Source: JAGOPO01 sp038065515
GTDB taxonomy: Bacteria > Patescibacteriota > Minisyncoccia > 2-02-FULL-40-12 > GWA2-44-9
DNA: 15,654 nt
NCBI GenBank assembly: GCA_038065515.1
Contig: JBBTQV010000028.1
Span: 1 to 15,654 of the forward strand
Reading direction: 5' to 3'
The notes under the pieces are model-generated. The model saw only the letters and a list, made by a program, of their open reading frames with translations. It was not told the DNA's origin and did not search any database. Positions 6,381-12,538 of the stretch are shown here, piece by piece. A program made the position numbers and the translations under genes. The stretch's first letter is position 1; every line of letters begins with the position of its first letter.

Positions 6381-6382
6381 CT

Positions 6383-6457
6383 TTATTTCTTCATCCCCTT
6401 CAGAAACTTCTGATGCACTTCGCGCAGACCCTTGTCGGTGACGTGGGTGTAGATTTG
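6383..6457 (-). pseudogene. 3' end of a second tyrosine recombinase gene
   Basis: On the minus strand, 6457 to 6383 encodes 24 residues beginning 'QIYTHVTDKGLREVHQ' and ending 'KFLKGMKK', then TAA. This matches the C terminus of the complete recombinase at 8952-9887, including the catalytic Tyr, except for the last few residues. Several codons differ silently, so it is a remnant of a related gene that diverged under selection and not a fresh duplication. Homology stops sharply at 6457; the adjoining bases are the T-tract and hairpin of the template repeat terminator. It lies on the opposite side of the DGR cassette from the intact recombinase and in the same orientation. Confidence 0.85.
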
Positions 6458-6460
6458 TAG

Positions 6461-6492
6461 AAAAACCAATCCCGCCAGTGTGGCGGGATTGG
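6461..6492 (-). terminator. Terminator behind the DGR template repeat
   Basis: A perfect 12-bp stem (6466-6477 with 6481-6492) with a three-base loop is followed on the minus strand by five T (6461-6465). It begins 14 bases after the template repeat ends, so it would close the template RNA. Confidence 0.85.
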
Positions 6493-6505
6493 AAACGAAG
6501 GAGAG

Positions 6506-6642
6506 TTGCGCGACCGGAAAAACACAAACCGATTGTCAGCGTTCCACCTGTTGTCGGGATTCGCCCAGTTGTCGTTGAGCCACAAGCCATCGGCGTTGCG
6601 TTCGACATTGAACACATTCGGCTTGCCATCCGAGTCGGTATT
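6506..6642 (-). repeat. DGR template repeat (TR)
   Basis: In a DGR, the template repeat is transcribed to RNA and copied by an error-prone reverse transcriptase that misincorporates at adenines; the cDNA then replaces the variable repeat of a target gene. This 137-base segment aligns without gaps to the 3' end of the target gene (7043-7179, offset 537). It differs at 20 positions, every one an A here on the minus (coding) strand: 15 become G, 4 T and 1 C. Most are in AAC or AAT codons, the usual template design. Read as protein it gives 'ERNADGLWLNDNWANPDNRW'. The final 26 bases are identical in both copies, consistent with the initiation region of mutagenic homing. A frame continues some 24 codons upstream, but no functional protein start was found. 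Confidence 0.93.
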
Positions 6643-6971
6643 GTATGAGATGCCTCCCGTGCCACTGCCCCTTGAGTTCCGTACGAGAACGCCCTCATCA
6701 AGTACTTCAGTTACTTAGGCAATCCTTCTCATACGAAGAGTCCTCTTGAGGCTGTATCGTATTCGGCATCTCCTATGCCATAGCACCCCAGACCAAGTAA
6801 TCCTTGTTTTTTAAGAGACCCAATATCATCCTTGAGCATGTCTCTGGATTCGGCCGCCAGAAGCCTAAGGCGATTCCACGGACATCTGAAGTACATCCGC
6901 AAGAAATTACATCTAGTGACCGCCGGCAGATTCGCCTACTACCGTAGAAATCATATCAAAAAAATTCTAAG
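6643..6971. other. Non-coding or decayed stretch between template repeat and DGR hairpin
   Basis: No gene is convincing here. On the plus strand, 6784-6965 is open and includes 'SLRRFHGHLKYIRKKL' followed by a basic tail. It faintly resembles the C-terminal end of DGR reverse transcriptases ('NSYLGH.K....LRKK' type), but it has no start, no stop before the hairpin, and no catalytic region. On the minus strand, a frame (about 6946 to 6744) with 'RDMLKDDIGSLKKQG' and 'LGCYGIGDAEYDTASRG' is equally unassignable. One of the two may be a remnant. The leader of the template RNA should also lie here. Confidence 0.3.
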
Positions 6972-6996
6972 GCCGGCAAGCCATCGGCTTGCCGGC
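6958..6996 (-). terminator. Hairpin behind the DGR target gene
   Basis: A perfect 11-bp stem (6972-6982 with 6986-6996), three-base loop, lies 43 bases after the target gene's stop codon. On the minus strand it is followed after seven bases by seven T (6958-6964), so it can serve as a terminator. A hairpin just downstream of the variable repeat is also known to be needed for retrohoming in the Bordetella phage DGR, and this could play that part. Confidence 0.6.
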
Positions 6997-7038
6997 AAAA
7001 AAACAAATGACCAAGTGTCAAAGGAACCAAAACAAGGA

Positions 7039-8940
7039 TTACTTGCGCGACCGGAAAAACACAAACCGACCGCCAGCGTCCCACCTGATGCCGGGATACG
7101 CCCAGTAGTCGCCGAGCCACAAGCCATCGGCGCTGCGTCCGACACGGAACACACCCGGCCCGCCATCCGAGCCGGTAATTGGCTCCATGGCAATGTATTT
7201 CCATGCGTTGAGCGTCTGGTCGAGGTGGGTTAACCGGTAATGAGGGCCGACTTCGGCCGGACACAACTGGAGTCCAAGCTTTCTGGCTCTGTAATAAATA
7301 TCTTGCGTAGTCGCTCCGCCTAGAAAACCTAGGTCACCGACACGGAGCTCCACCAAGTCAAGTGATTCTAGTCGCTTAGAAGTGCTGAAGTTTTTGCTCT
7401 TGAGCATGCCTTGAGCGCGCTCACCGACTTTAACATTATTCTCCTTGAGTTGTTTTTGAAGTTCTTGAGATGTTTTGCCGCCGATAGTGAGTTTTTCAAA
7501 ATGTATTCTGCCTTCAGGAAAAGAGGTGTAGAGATGGTCGAGGGGCAGGTTGAAAATACCGGGGAAGAGGGGGCCGATGTATGCTTTGGTGGATTCTTGA
7601 ATATCCTGTTGAGTGTGGGCAATTTGTTCGGGCGTACAATCAAGGAGTATCGGCGCATCAACCTTGGGATCGCGCCGGGAGCGAAGCTCTTGGATACGCG
7701 GATCGCGGTCGTAGCCAAATCCTTCAATGGGCGCATCCAACTCGTAGAGGAAGGTGAGGTCGGATGCGGTGAAGGACTCGTTCTTCTCATGCATCGCGGC
7801 GAGTTTGGTCATCCGCTTCATGTCGGCAGTGGCCTTGCGGTATGTTTCCGCCCCGGGGAATTCTTTCATCTTCTCCTCGGCGATAGGAGCCATGTTCCCT
7901 TCAAGGTTTTGATTGCTGTCGGCTACTCCCCTCACCTCGCCGATGTGGTCTCCCTGCATGCGAATGGCAATGCGGGGAATGGCAGGCCTCCCCTGTTTGT
8001 CGTTGGTGTAATATACATAAAAATCACCGCCTTGCAGTTGGGCTTGTGCCGTGCCGAATCCTTTGGTGCACCATGCGGCGCCCTTGTTCTGCAGGGACGC
8101 CCATAACGCTGTGGGGTCGGTGCCTTGCTGATATTTCACCCATTTTCCTCCTGTCTCTTCTCGCATGCTCGGAGTAATCTCTCCGGCCTGATGAATGCCC
8201 TCGGCATACTGCTTGGCAAAGGGAAATTTGGCAAAGTCCACGGCTTTTTCGATGGTTACCAACTGATCTTCAGGTATGTTCTCCAGTGCCGCCGCCTGCT
8301 GTGCTTTTCTCACGCGAGCCAGCATCTCGGGGTCACGGGCCGATTCAATCATCTGCTCCACATACGCCAGAGCGCCACGGTCAATGTCGGGGAAGAGGCG
8401 CGTGCTTCCCGGAGACCGCTTTGTGAATTCCCTCTTGTCTTTGTCGTAGTCGCCGAGTTCAAGAATGTTGCGGAATGCATAGTACCGAAACCAGATCGGG
8501 TAGGGTTCGTTCGCATCTGAAAGATACGATATCCAGTTATCAAGGGATTTTTCCAAATCCTCAACGGCAATGTTACCACGCTGTTCCAATTCCTGTTCAC
8601 CATACTGCGCCTCAATGCCCAATTCCTGTGCGGCACGCTCTTCAACACGAGCGGCACCCTTCGCCATCTTCTCTTTGTTGGGTCGCATGTATTTGTTCAT
8701 CACCATTTCGCGAAGAAGCGAGAGCGCACGGGGACGCGGCTCGCCTCCAAACATCTTCTTTTGCTGTTTCTTCTCCGGATCCAGCGCGAGCCGCTCAAGA
8801 CGGTCGAGATATGCCTCCACGCGGTCTGCCTTGGTGTCGGGGATGCGTTCACCACCTCGGCGAGCCTTCTCGACAGCGCGCGTGACCGGCTTGGAGCCGG
8901 GAAGATCTGGGTATTTCTTTTCGAGGATTGGTTTTTCCAT
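7039..8940 (-). CDS. DGR target protein with PcfJ-like region and variable C terminus
   Basis: The protein is 633 residues, without signal peptide or membrane helix. Residues 1-130 are highly charged and probably helical. A central region (about 264-345), with 'GGKWVKYQQG', 'SLQNKGAAWCTKGFG', 'GGDFYVYYTND' and 'IGEVRGVADSNQNLEG', resembles the PcfJ-like pattern (Trp-Cys, 'FYVY', 'EVRG..N'). The C-terminal domain starts near 'LQLCPAEVGPHYRLTHLDQ' and ends with the variable repeat, residues 588-633. All 20 differences from the template fall at template adenines, changing mainly Asn and Asp codons to Gly, Arg, Ser, Tyr, Ile or Asp, while 'ADGLWL' and 'RFVFFRSR' stay fixed. The function of the target is not known; diversified binding of a ligand is the family expectation. 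It starts 11 bases after the tyrosine recombinase stop and is likely cotranscribed with it. No strong ribosome binding site is seen. Confidence 0.88.
   Translation of the reverse strand: MEKPILEKKYPDLPGSKPVTRAVEKARRGGERIPDTKADRVEAYLDRLERLALDPEKKQQKKMFGGEPRPRALSLLREMVMNKYMRPNKEKMAKGAARVEERAAQELGIEAQYGEQELEQRGNIAVEDLEKSLDNWISYLSDANEPYPIWFRYYAFRNILELGDYDKDKREFTKRSPGSTRLFPDIDRGALAYVEQMIESARDPEMLARVRKAQQAAALENIPEDQLVTIEKAVDFAKFPFAKQYAEGIHQAGEITPSMREETGGKWVKYQQGTDPTALWASLQNKGAAWCTKGFGTAQAQLQGGDFYVYYTNDKQGRPAIPRIAIRMQGDHIGEVRGVADSNQNLEGNMAPIAEEKMKEFPGAETYRKATADMKRMTKLAAMHEKNESFTASDLTFLYELDAPIEGFGYDRDPRIQELRSRRDPKVDAPILLDCTPEQIAHTQQDIQESTKAYIGPLFPGIFNLPLDHLYTSFPEGRIHFEKLTIGGKTSQELQKQLKENNVKVGERAQGMLKSKNFSTSKRLESLDLVELRVGDLGFLGGATTQDIYYRARKLGLQLCPAEVGPHYRLTHLDQTLNAWKYIAMEPITGSDGGPGVFRVGRSADGLWLGDYWAYPGIRWDAGGRFVFFRSRK
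7043..7179 (-). repeat. DGR variable repeat (VR)
   Basis: This is the mutated partner of the template at 6506-6642, forming the last 45 sense codons of the target gene. Substituted codons in order include AAT to ATT, GAC to GGC, AAG to GGG, AAT to GGT, AAT to CGT, GAA to GGA, AAC to AGC, AAC to GGC, AAC to TAC and AAT to TAT. Non-adenine positions are all conserved, so the repeat was rewritten recently relative to ordinary point mutation. Confidence 0.93.
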
Positions 8941-8951
8941 ATCGGGCTATT

Positions 8952-9887
8952 CTAGCTCTTCTTCCCTCCCTTGAGAAACTTCTGGTGCACCTCGCGGAGC
9001 CCCTTGTCGGTGACATGGGTGTAGATTTGCGTGGTGGTGATGCTCGAGTGGCCCAGCATTGCCTGCACCGAGCGAATGTCGGCGCCATTCCGGAGCAAAT
9101 CGGTCGCGAAGCTGTGGCGGAGCGTATGGGGACTCACCTGTTTGCCCACGATACCCGCGGCGGTCGCGTGGATTTTCACGATGCGCTGGACCGAGCGGGC
9201 CGTGAGACGGAGGTTGTCGTACTTGCCGAACGAGAGATTGCGCGGGATGCGGATGAACACCGCGGGGTCGAGGTCGGTACGCTCCTTCATCCAGGCCGCC
9301 ACATGAACCGATGCATCTTCGGAAAGGAATACGGGACGCACCTTTCCGCCTTTACCCCGGATGGAAAGCTCGCCGCGTTGCGTCGAAACCATGTCCCGGT
9401 TGAGCGAGCACAACTCGGAGACACGCATGCCCGTGGAAAAAAGCATCGCCAGCATCGCACGGTCGCGCAGCGCAGGAAAATCTCCCCCTTTTGGCGCCTC
9501 CAACAACCGTTCCAGCTCACCGGACTCCAAAAAACTCACTTGCCGGTCTTCCTGCTTGCCCAGTTCCACCCGTTCGGGCGCGACTGATTTGATTTGCCGT
9601 TTTGCGAGATACTTCAGAAAATTGCGGAGCGCGATGATGTGGTAGTTCTGGGTGATTCGCTTCAACGGCGCCTGCGTGTCGGGATCTTTGAACCGGTTGA
9701 GCCACAGCCGGTACTGACGAATCACATCTTCGGAGATGTCTTTGATGTCCCCTCCCGCGGTGGCGGTGGAAAACTGAATGAACCGATCCAGATACCGGCC
9801 GTAGTTCTCCACGGTCTTCATCGCGCGATTGCGCTCGATTTCCAAATATTCCAGATATTCAATCTTGATCTGCTTGATGGAAGGCAT
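8952..9887 (-). CDS. Tyrosine recombinase of the XerC/XerD type
   Basis: This 311-residue enzyme cuts and rejoins DNA through a phosphotyrosine intermediate. An N-terminal SAM-like core-binding domain (about 5-95) is followed by the catalytic domain with all expected residues: Arg155 in 'STGMRVSEL', Lys182 in 'GKGGKVRP', His254 and Arg257 in 'HTLRHSF', His280 in 'LGHSSI' and Tyr289 in 'QIYTHV'. The ATG at 9887 was chosen because the domain begins there ('MPSIKQIKIEYLEYLE') and an extended -10 lies a few bases upstream; the frame is open for 127 further codons that look non-coding. It precedes the DGR target gene in the same direction with 11 bases between. It may be the chromosomal Xer enzyme or an integrase tied to the cassette; the two cannot be told apart here. 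Confidence 0.93.
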   Translation of the reverse strand: MPSIKQIKIEYLEYLEIERNRAMKTVENYGRYLDRFIQFSTATAGGDIKDISEDVIRQYRLWLNRFKDPDTQAPLKRITQNYHIIALRNFLKYLAKRQIKSVAPERVELGKQEDRQVSFLESGELERLLEAPKGGDFPALRDRAMLAMLFSTGMRVSELCSLNRDMVSTQRGELSIRGKGGKVRPVFLSEDASVHVAAWMKERTDLDPAVFIRIPRNLSFGKYDNLRLTARSVQRIVKIHATAAGIVGKQVSPHTLRHSFATDLLRNGADIRSVQAMLGHSSITTTQIYTHVTDKGLREVHQKFLKGGKKS

Positions 9888-9893
9888 GCCGAA

Positions 9894-9922
9894 ATCATAC
9901 CAATATGTCGCACAATAAGCAA
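9894..9922 (-). promoter_or_regulatory. Promoter of the recombinase-DGR target operon
   Basis: On the minus strand, a weak -35 TTGCTT (9922-9917), a 17-base spacer and an extended -10 TGG-TATGAT (TATGAT at 9899-9894) lie just before the ATG at 9887. The -10 ends six bases before the start codon, so the message would be nearly or wholly leaderless. Confidence 0.55.
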
Positions 9923-9986
9923 AAAGCAACGCGAGCATCGCTTTTCGCAGCCAAGGTTGTGCAACATGCCGCATATCGCACAACCT
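9908..9986. promoter_or_regulatory. Repeated TCGCACAA motif and inverted repeat upstream of the recombinase
   Basis: AGGTTGTGC (9954-9962) and GCACAACCT (9978-9986) form a perfect 9-base inverted repeat with a 15-base gap. A further copy, TCGCACAAT (9908-9916), lies in the promoter spacer in direct orientation to TCGCACAAC (9976-9984). Three like half-sites around a promoter suggest an operator or recombinase arm sites. Neither has been shown. Confidence 0.45.
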
Positions 9987-10061
9987 GGCCATATTGACGA
10001 ACTGTGGATAATTGTGTATATATACCGCAACGCTGTTCACTGACAAAGAAAGGAAGAAGTC

Positions 10062-10469
10062 ATGAAAAGACAGAAGGGCTTCACGATTATCGATCTTCTG
10101 ATTGTGCTGGCCACCCTCGGCATCTTGACTGCCATCGCCATCCCGGCTCTCGTCGCGGCCCGAAACGAGGCCGACCTGAAGGTGTGCTACGGCATGGAAG
10201 TGGTTCCCCGTACCGCCGAGGAGAAGGATGCCGCCCGGCCGTACATGAAACAGCGGTTGGCCGAGCATCAGGCGGCATTCGATGCCATCGTTGTGGAACG
10301 GGAGGCGCTGATAAGCTCACCGCCCGCTTCGACAGGGCTGGAAGTCAAAGAGCGGATTCAGAAGCTCCGCGATATCGCTGTGCGGTACGACCGCATGCAG
10401 GATACCCTCACAACGGCCAAGAAAGTCTACTACTGGAGGCTCGGGATGGAGCCGGACCCGGAAAAGTAG
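10062..10469 (+). CDS. Type IV pilin-like protein (prepilin)
   Basis: The 135-residue protein starts 'MKRQKGFTIIDLLIVLATLG' and continues hydrophobic to 'AIPAL', the class III signal of type IV prepilins: a short basic leader ending in Gly6, cleavage before Phe, and a long N-terminal helix. The residue at mature position 5 is Asp where nearly all major pilins have Glu. The remainder (about 35-135) is a charged, largely helical region without the usual cysteine loop. GGAAGAAG lies just before the ATG. It is divergent from the recombinase, stands alone between its own terminator and the recombinase promoter region, and no pilus assembly genes are in the window. It could be a minor pilin or pseudopilin. 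Confidence 0.82.
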   Translation: MKRQKGFTIIDLLIVLATLGILTAIAIPALVAARNEADLKVCYGMEVVPRTAEEKDAARPYMKQRLAEHQAAFDAIVVEREALISSPPASTGLEVKERIQKLRDIAVRYDRMQDTLTTAKKVYYWRLGMEPDPEK

Positions 10470-10478
10470 TGCCGCCAC

Positions 10479-10506
10479 GCCCGCCCTCACCGGCGGGCTT
10501 TGTTTT
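10479..10506 (+). terminator. Intrinsic terminator of the prepilin gene
   Basis: GCCCGCC (10479-10485) pairs perfectly with GGCGGGC (10492-10498), followed by TTTGTTTT. It starts 9 bases after the stop codon. Confidence 0.85.
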
Positions 10507-10580
10507 GATTGGATTTTGCCTATGCAAAATCCAATCAGGCAGAATCGCAGCGACTGTGTCGCTTAGGCGATTCTGAGCTA
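10507..10580 (+). repeat. Double-hairpin repeat, copy B
   Basis: Hairpin 1 is a perfect 13-bp stem (10507-10519 with 10524-10536) whose sequence is unrelated to that of copy A. Hairpin 2: CAGAATCGC (10540-10548) pairs with GCGATTCTG (10567-10575), enclosing AGCGAC-TGT-GTCGCT (10549-10563). The flanks AGGCAGAAT and ATTCTGAGCTAC match copy A (6337-6380). Confidence 0.8.
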
Positions 10581-10596
10581 CCTATGTTCTGGGCCA

Positions 10597-10625
10597 TTGC
10601 GAAAATGGCCAAAGTATGCTATTCT
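10597..10625 (+). promoter_or_regulatory. rpsO promoter
   Basis: TTGCGA (10597-10602), a 17-base spacer and TATTCT (10620-10625) preceded by TGC, an extended -10. A 7-bp hairpin (GGCCATT/AATGGCC, 10592-10610) overlaps the -35. Confidence 0.55.
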
Positions 10626-10645
10626 TATACCATAGTAAGTAGTAA

Positions 10646-10684
10646 TGACGGACAGCCGGTTCCCCTTGGGTACTGCCTGTCTCG
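10646..10684 (+). promoter_or_regulatory. Possible structured leader of rpsO mRNA
   Basis: Between promoter and start codon, GACAG (10650-10654) can pair with CTGTC (10677-10681), with an inner helix of GTTCCC against GGGTAC around a short loop. S15 represses its own translation by binding its mRNA leader in several bacteria, with unrelated structures in each, so this about 60-base leader is a candidate for that role. No known S15-binding fold was recognised. Confidence 0.35.
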
Positions 10685-10695
10685 TGTCCATATTC

Positions 10696-10962
10696 ATGCT
10701 CACACCGAAGCAAAAAGCAAAATTGATAGGCGAGCACCAGGTCCACGAAAAGGACACGGGCTCACCGGAGAGTCAGGTCGCGCTGTTTTCAGCGGAGATT
10801 GTGGCGCTCACGAAGCATTTGAAGAAACATGCCAAAGATAACAGTTCCCGCGTGGGACTGTTGAAGATGGTCGCCAAACGCCGCCGCCTATTGGAGTACC
10901 TCAAGAGGACCGACGAAAAACGCTATGGAAAGCTGGCCACCAAACTGGGCCTTAAGAAGTAA
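10696..10962 (+). CDS. rpsO: 30S ribosomal protein S15
   Basis: S15 binds the central domain of 16S rRNA early in small-subunit assembly. The 88 residues match the family over the whole length and have its usual size. 'MLTPKQKAKLIGEHQVHEKD' is followed by the hallmark 'TGSPESQVALFSAEI', then 'LTKHLKKHAKDN', then 'SRVGLLKMVAKRRRLLEYLK', ending with 'YGKLATKLGLKK'. The ATG at 10696 is chosen because S15 proteins begin 'ML(T)'; a longer frame from 10645 lacks support. It has its own promoter and leader, and is followed after 17 bases by the NYN-domain gene. Confidence 0.97.
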   Translation: MLTPKQKAKLIGEHQVHEKDTGSPESQVALFSAEIVALTKHLKKHAKDNSSRVGLLKMVAKRRRLLEYLKRTDEKRYGKLATKLGLKK

Positions 10963-10979
10963 TTTCGGTTTTCAACCGC

Positions 10980-11564
10980 ATGCCGGACCGAGTCACCATA
11001 AAACCAAATCCTCACCACCGCGTTGGTGTGTTTGTGGACATGCAGAATCTGTACCACAGCGCCAAGCACTTGCACAGTGCCCGCATTAACTTCGCCGAAT
11101 TGGTCAAACTGGCCAGCTCGGAACGCCAAGTAGTACGCGCATTGGTGTATGTCGTCAAAAGCGGCGAAGGAGAGGAAGAAAAAGCATTCTTTGACGCTCT
11201 GGAAAAGAGCGGCCTTGAGCTGAAAATGAAAGACCTCCAAGTGTTCGCCGGAGGCGCCAAGAAGGCCGACTGGGATGTCGGTATGGCCGTGGATGCCATC
11301 TCGATGGCAAAACAGCTCGATGTCGTAGTGCTTGTCACCGGCGACGGCGACTTCGTCCCACTCGTCGAGTATCTCCAACACAACGGCATCATTGTTGAGG
11401 CTGTTTCGTTCGGCCGCTCCACCTCGCTTCGCCTGAAAGAAGCCGTGAACAACTTCACCGATCTCGATGAGCACCGCAAAGTGCTCATGCGCATCCCGGG
11501 CGGAGCCGCCCCGCGCACTGTGCGGACACCCCGCGTCCCCCGCCAGAAGCCTCCCACGAAGTAA
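10980..11564 (+). CDS. NYN-domain protein (LabA/DUF88 type), probable ribonuclease
   Basis: NYN domains share the PIN-like fold and usually cut RNA using clustered acidic residues and a metal. In this 194-residue protein the acidic residues are visible: Asp20 in 'VGVFVDMQNLY', Asp97 and Asp99 in 'KADWDVGMAVDA' (with Asp105), and Asp122 and Asp124 in 'VTGDGDFVPLV'. The domain ends near residue 165 and is followed by a basic, Pro/Arg-rich tail, 'RTVRTPRVPRQKPPTK', that could bind RNA. It lies 17 bases behind rpsO and 10 bases before the next gene, so cotranscription with both is likely. The substrate cannot be told from sequence. Confidence 0.88.
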   Translation: MPDRVTIKPNPHHRVGVFVDMQNLYHSAKHLHSARINFAELVKLASSERQVVRALVYVVKSGEGEEEKAFFDALEKSGLELKMKDLQVFAGGAKKADWDVGMAVDAISMAKQLDVVVLVTGDGDFVPLVEYLQHNGIIVEAVSFGRSTSLRLKEAVNNFTDLDEHRKVLMRIPGGAAPRTVRTPRVPRQKPPTK

Positions 11565-11574
11565 CCGCAATCAC

Positions 11575-12522
11575 ATGAATGTTCTCCGACCACATCAGGC
11601 CCTTGCCACGATTGTCGGCGTTCTCGCCGCAATTATTGCAGTCTGTGCGTATTTGGTAGCTGCGAATTTCTGGAGCTTCTGGCCGTACGGGTCTGAAGAT
11701 GGTGTTGTCTGCACAATGGAAGCAAAAATCTGTCCTGACGGCACGGGAGTCGGTCGCACCGGACCGAATTGCGAATTCGCCGCCTGCCCCGGGGAAATTG
11801 TGTACACAAACAATCAGTTCGGATTTCAGATAGCTCTCCCGCAGAGTTGGACCGGTTATACGGTTGTGAATCAGAAAGAAGACATCTATGACCTCACCGG
11901 CGCGACCACGACCAACAACGGTGTTATCGCGCAATTCCCGATTTTCCGCATCCGGCATCCCCTCTCAACACTCGCCGTACCGCGTCAGGATATTCCCATC
12001 ATGGTATTCACCACCGGCCAGTGGCGGTACATCCTTGCAGGAGAATATAATGTAGGCGCCGCACCAATCCCGCCATCGGAACTGGCCCACAACAGCCGGT
12101 ATGTTTTCGCACTCCCCGCCCGCTATAACTACGCGTTCCCCGAAGGTTTCGAAGAAGTGGAGCGCATCCTTTCCGGCAAACCTGTAACCGCATTCGAGCC
12201 GGCTTGGTCGCAAACCTCTCAATCGGGTATCTCCGGAATCATGCTCACCGGCCCAACCTGCCCCGTCGTCCGCGTGAATGACCCATCATGCAACGACAAG
12301 CCGTACCAAGGACAATTCATCGTTCGTAAAGTATCGGGTGGTCCCGAAGTTGCGCGATTTTCGACCGATACAAACGGACGGTTCGAAGTCATACTCGCTC
12401 CCGGCACATACACGATAGAGCCGGTTCAGCACATCGGTCTCGGCAATCAACCGCAGTCTGTCGAAGTGAAAGCGGGCATCATGTCGGACATCACCCTCAC
12501 CTTCGATACCGGAATCCGATAG
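11575..12522 (+). CDS. Membrane-anchored extracytoplasmic protein with cysteine motif and prealbumin-like domain
   Basis: The 315-residue protein has an N-terminal membrane helix (about 9-30) and a short spacer, then a small cysteine module 'CTMEAKICPDGTGVGRTGPN' continuing 'CEFAACPG' (about 43-72), with four Cys spaced as in a motif I recall from other Patescibacterial exported proteins. Residues 78-205 begin 'FGFQIALPQSWTGY', the pattern of PsbP-like domains, and end near 'FEEVERILS'. The last part (about 222-315), with 'SGISGIMLTGPTCP', 'DTNGRFEVILAPGTYTIEP' and a final 'SDITLTFDTG', looks like a carboxypeptidase-regulatory or prealbumin-like beta sandwich. No catalytic residues are evident. 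It follows the NYN gene by 10 bases and converges on the giant surface protein with 16 bases between the stop codons. Confidence 0.8.
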   Translation: MNVLRPHQALATIVGVLAAIIAVCAYLVAANFWSFWPYGSEDGVVCTMEAKICPDGTGVGRTGPNCEFAACPGEIVYTNNQFGFQIALPQSWTGYTVVNQKEDIYDLTGATTTNNGVIAQFPIFRIRHPLSTLAVPRQDIPIMVFTTGQWRYILAGEYNVGAAPIPPSELAHNSRYVFALPARYNYAFPEGFEEVERILSGKPVTAFEPAWSQTSQSGISGIMLTGPTCPVVRVNDPSCNDKPYQGQFIVRKVSGGPEVARFSTDTNGRFEVILAPGTYTIEPVQHIGLGNQPQSVEVKAGIMSDITLTFDTGIR

Positions 12523-12538
12523 CGGAAGTATTGAGCCA

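Noticed and set aside
6506..6642. Reading this copy as a second variable repeat and not the template
   Set aside because: All 20 differences have A in this copy; two independently mutated repeats would differ at bases other than A on both sides. It also lacks a supporting gene.
6832..7233. Plus-strand frame of 133 codons through the hairpin and variable repeat
   Set aside because: Its second half is the antisense of the target gene and its middle is the terminator hairpin. Only the part before 6965 is of any interest.
9888..10268. Longer N terminus for the tyrosine recombinase
   Set aside because: The added 127 codons overlap the prepilin gene in antisense and the promoter region, and match nothing in the family.
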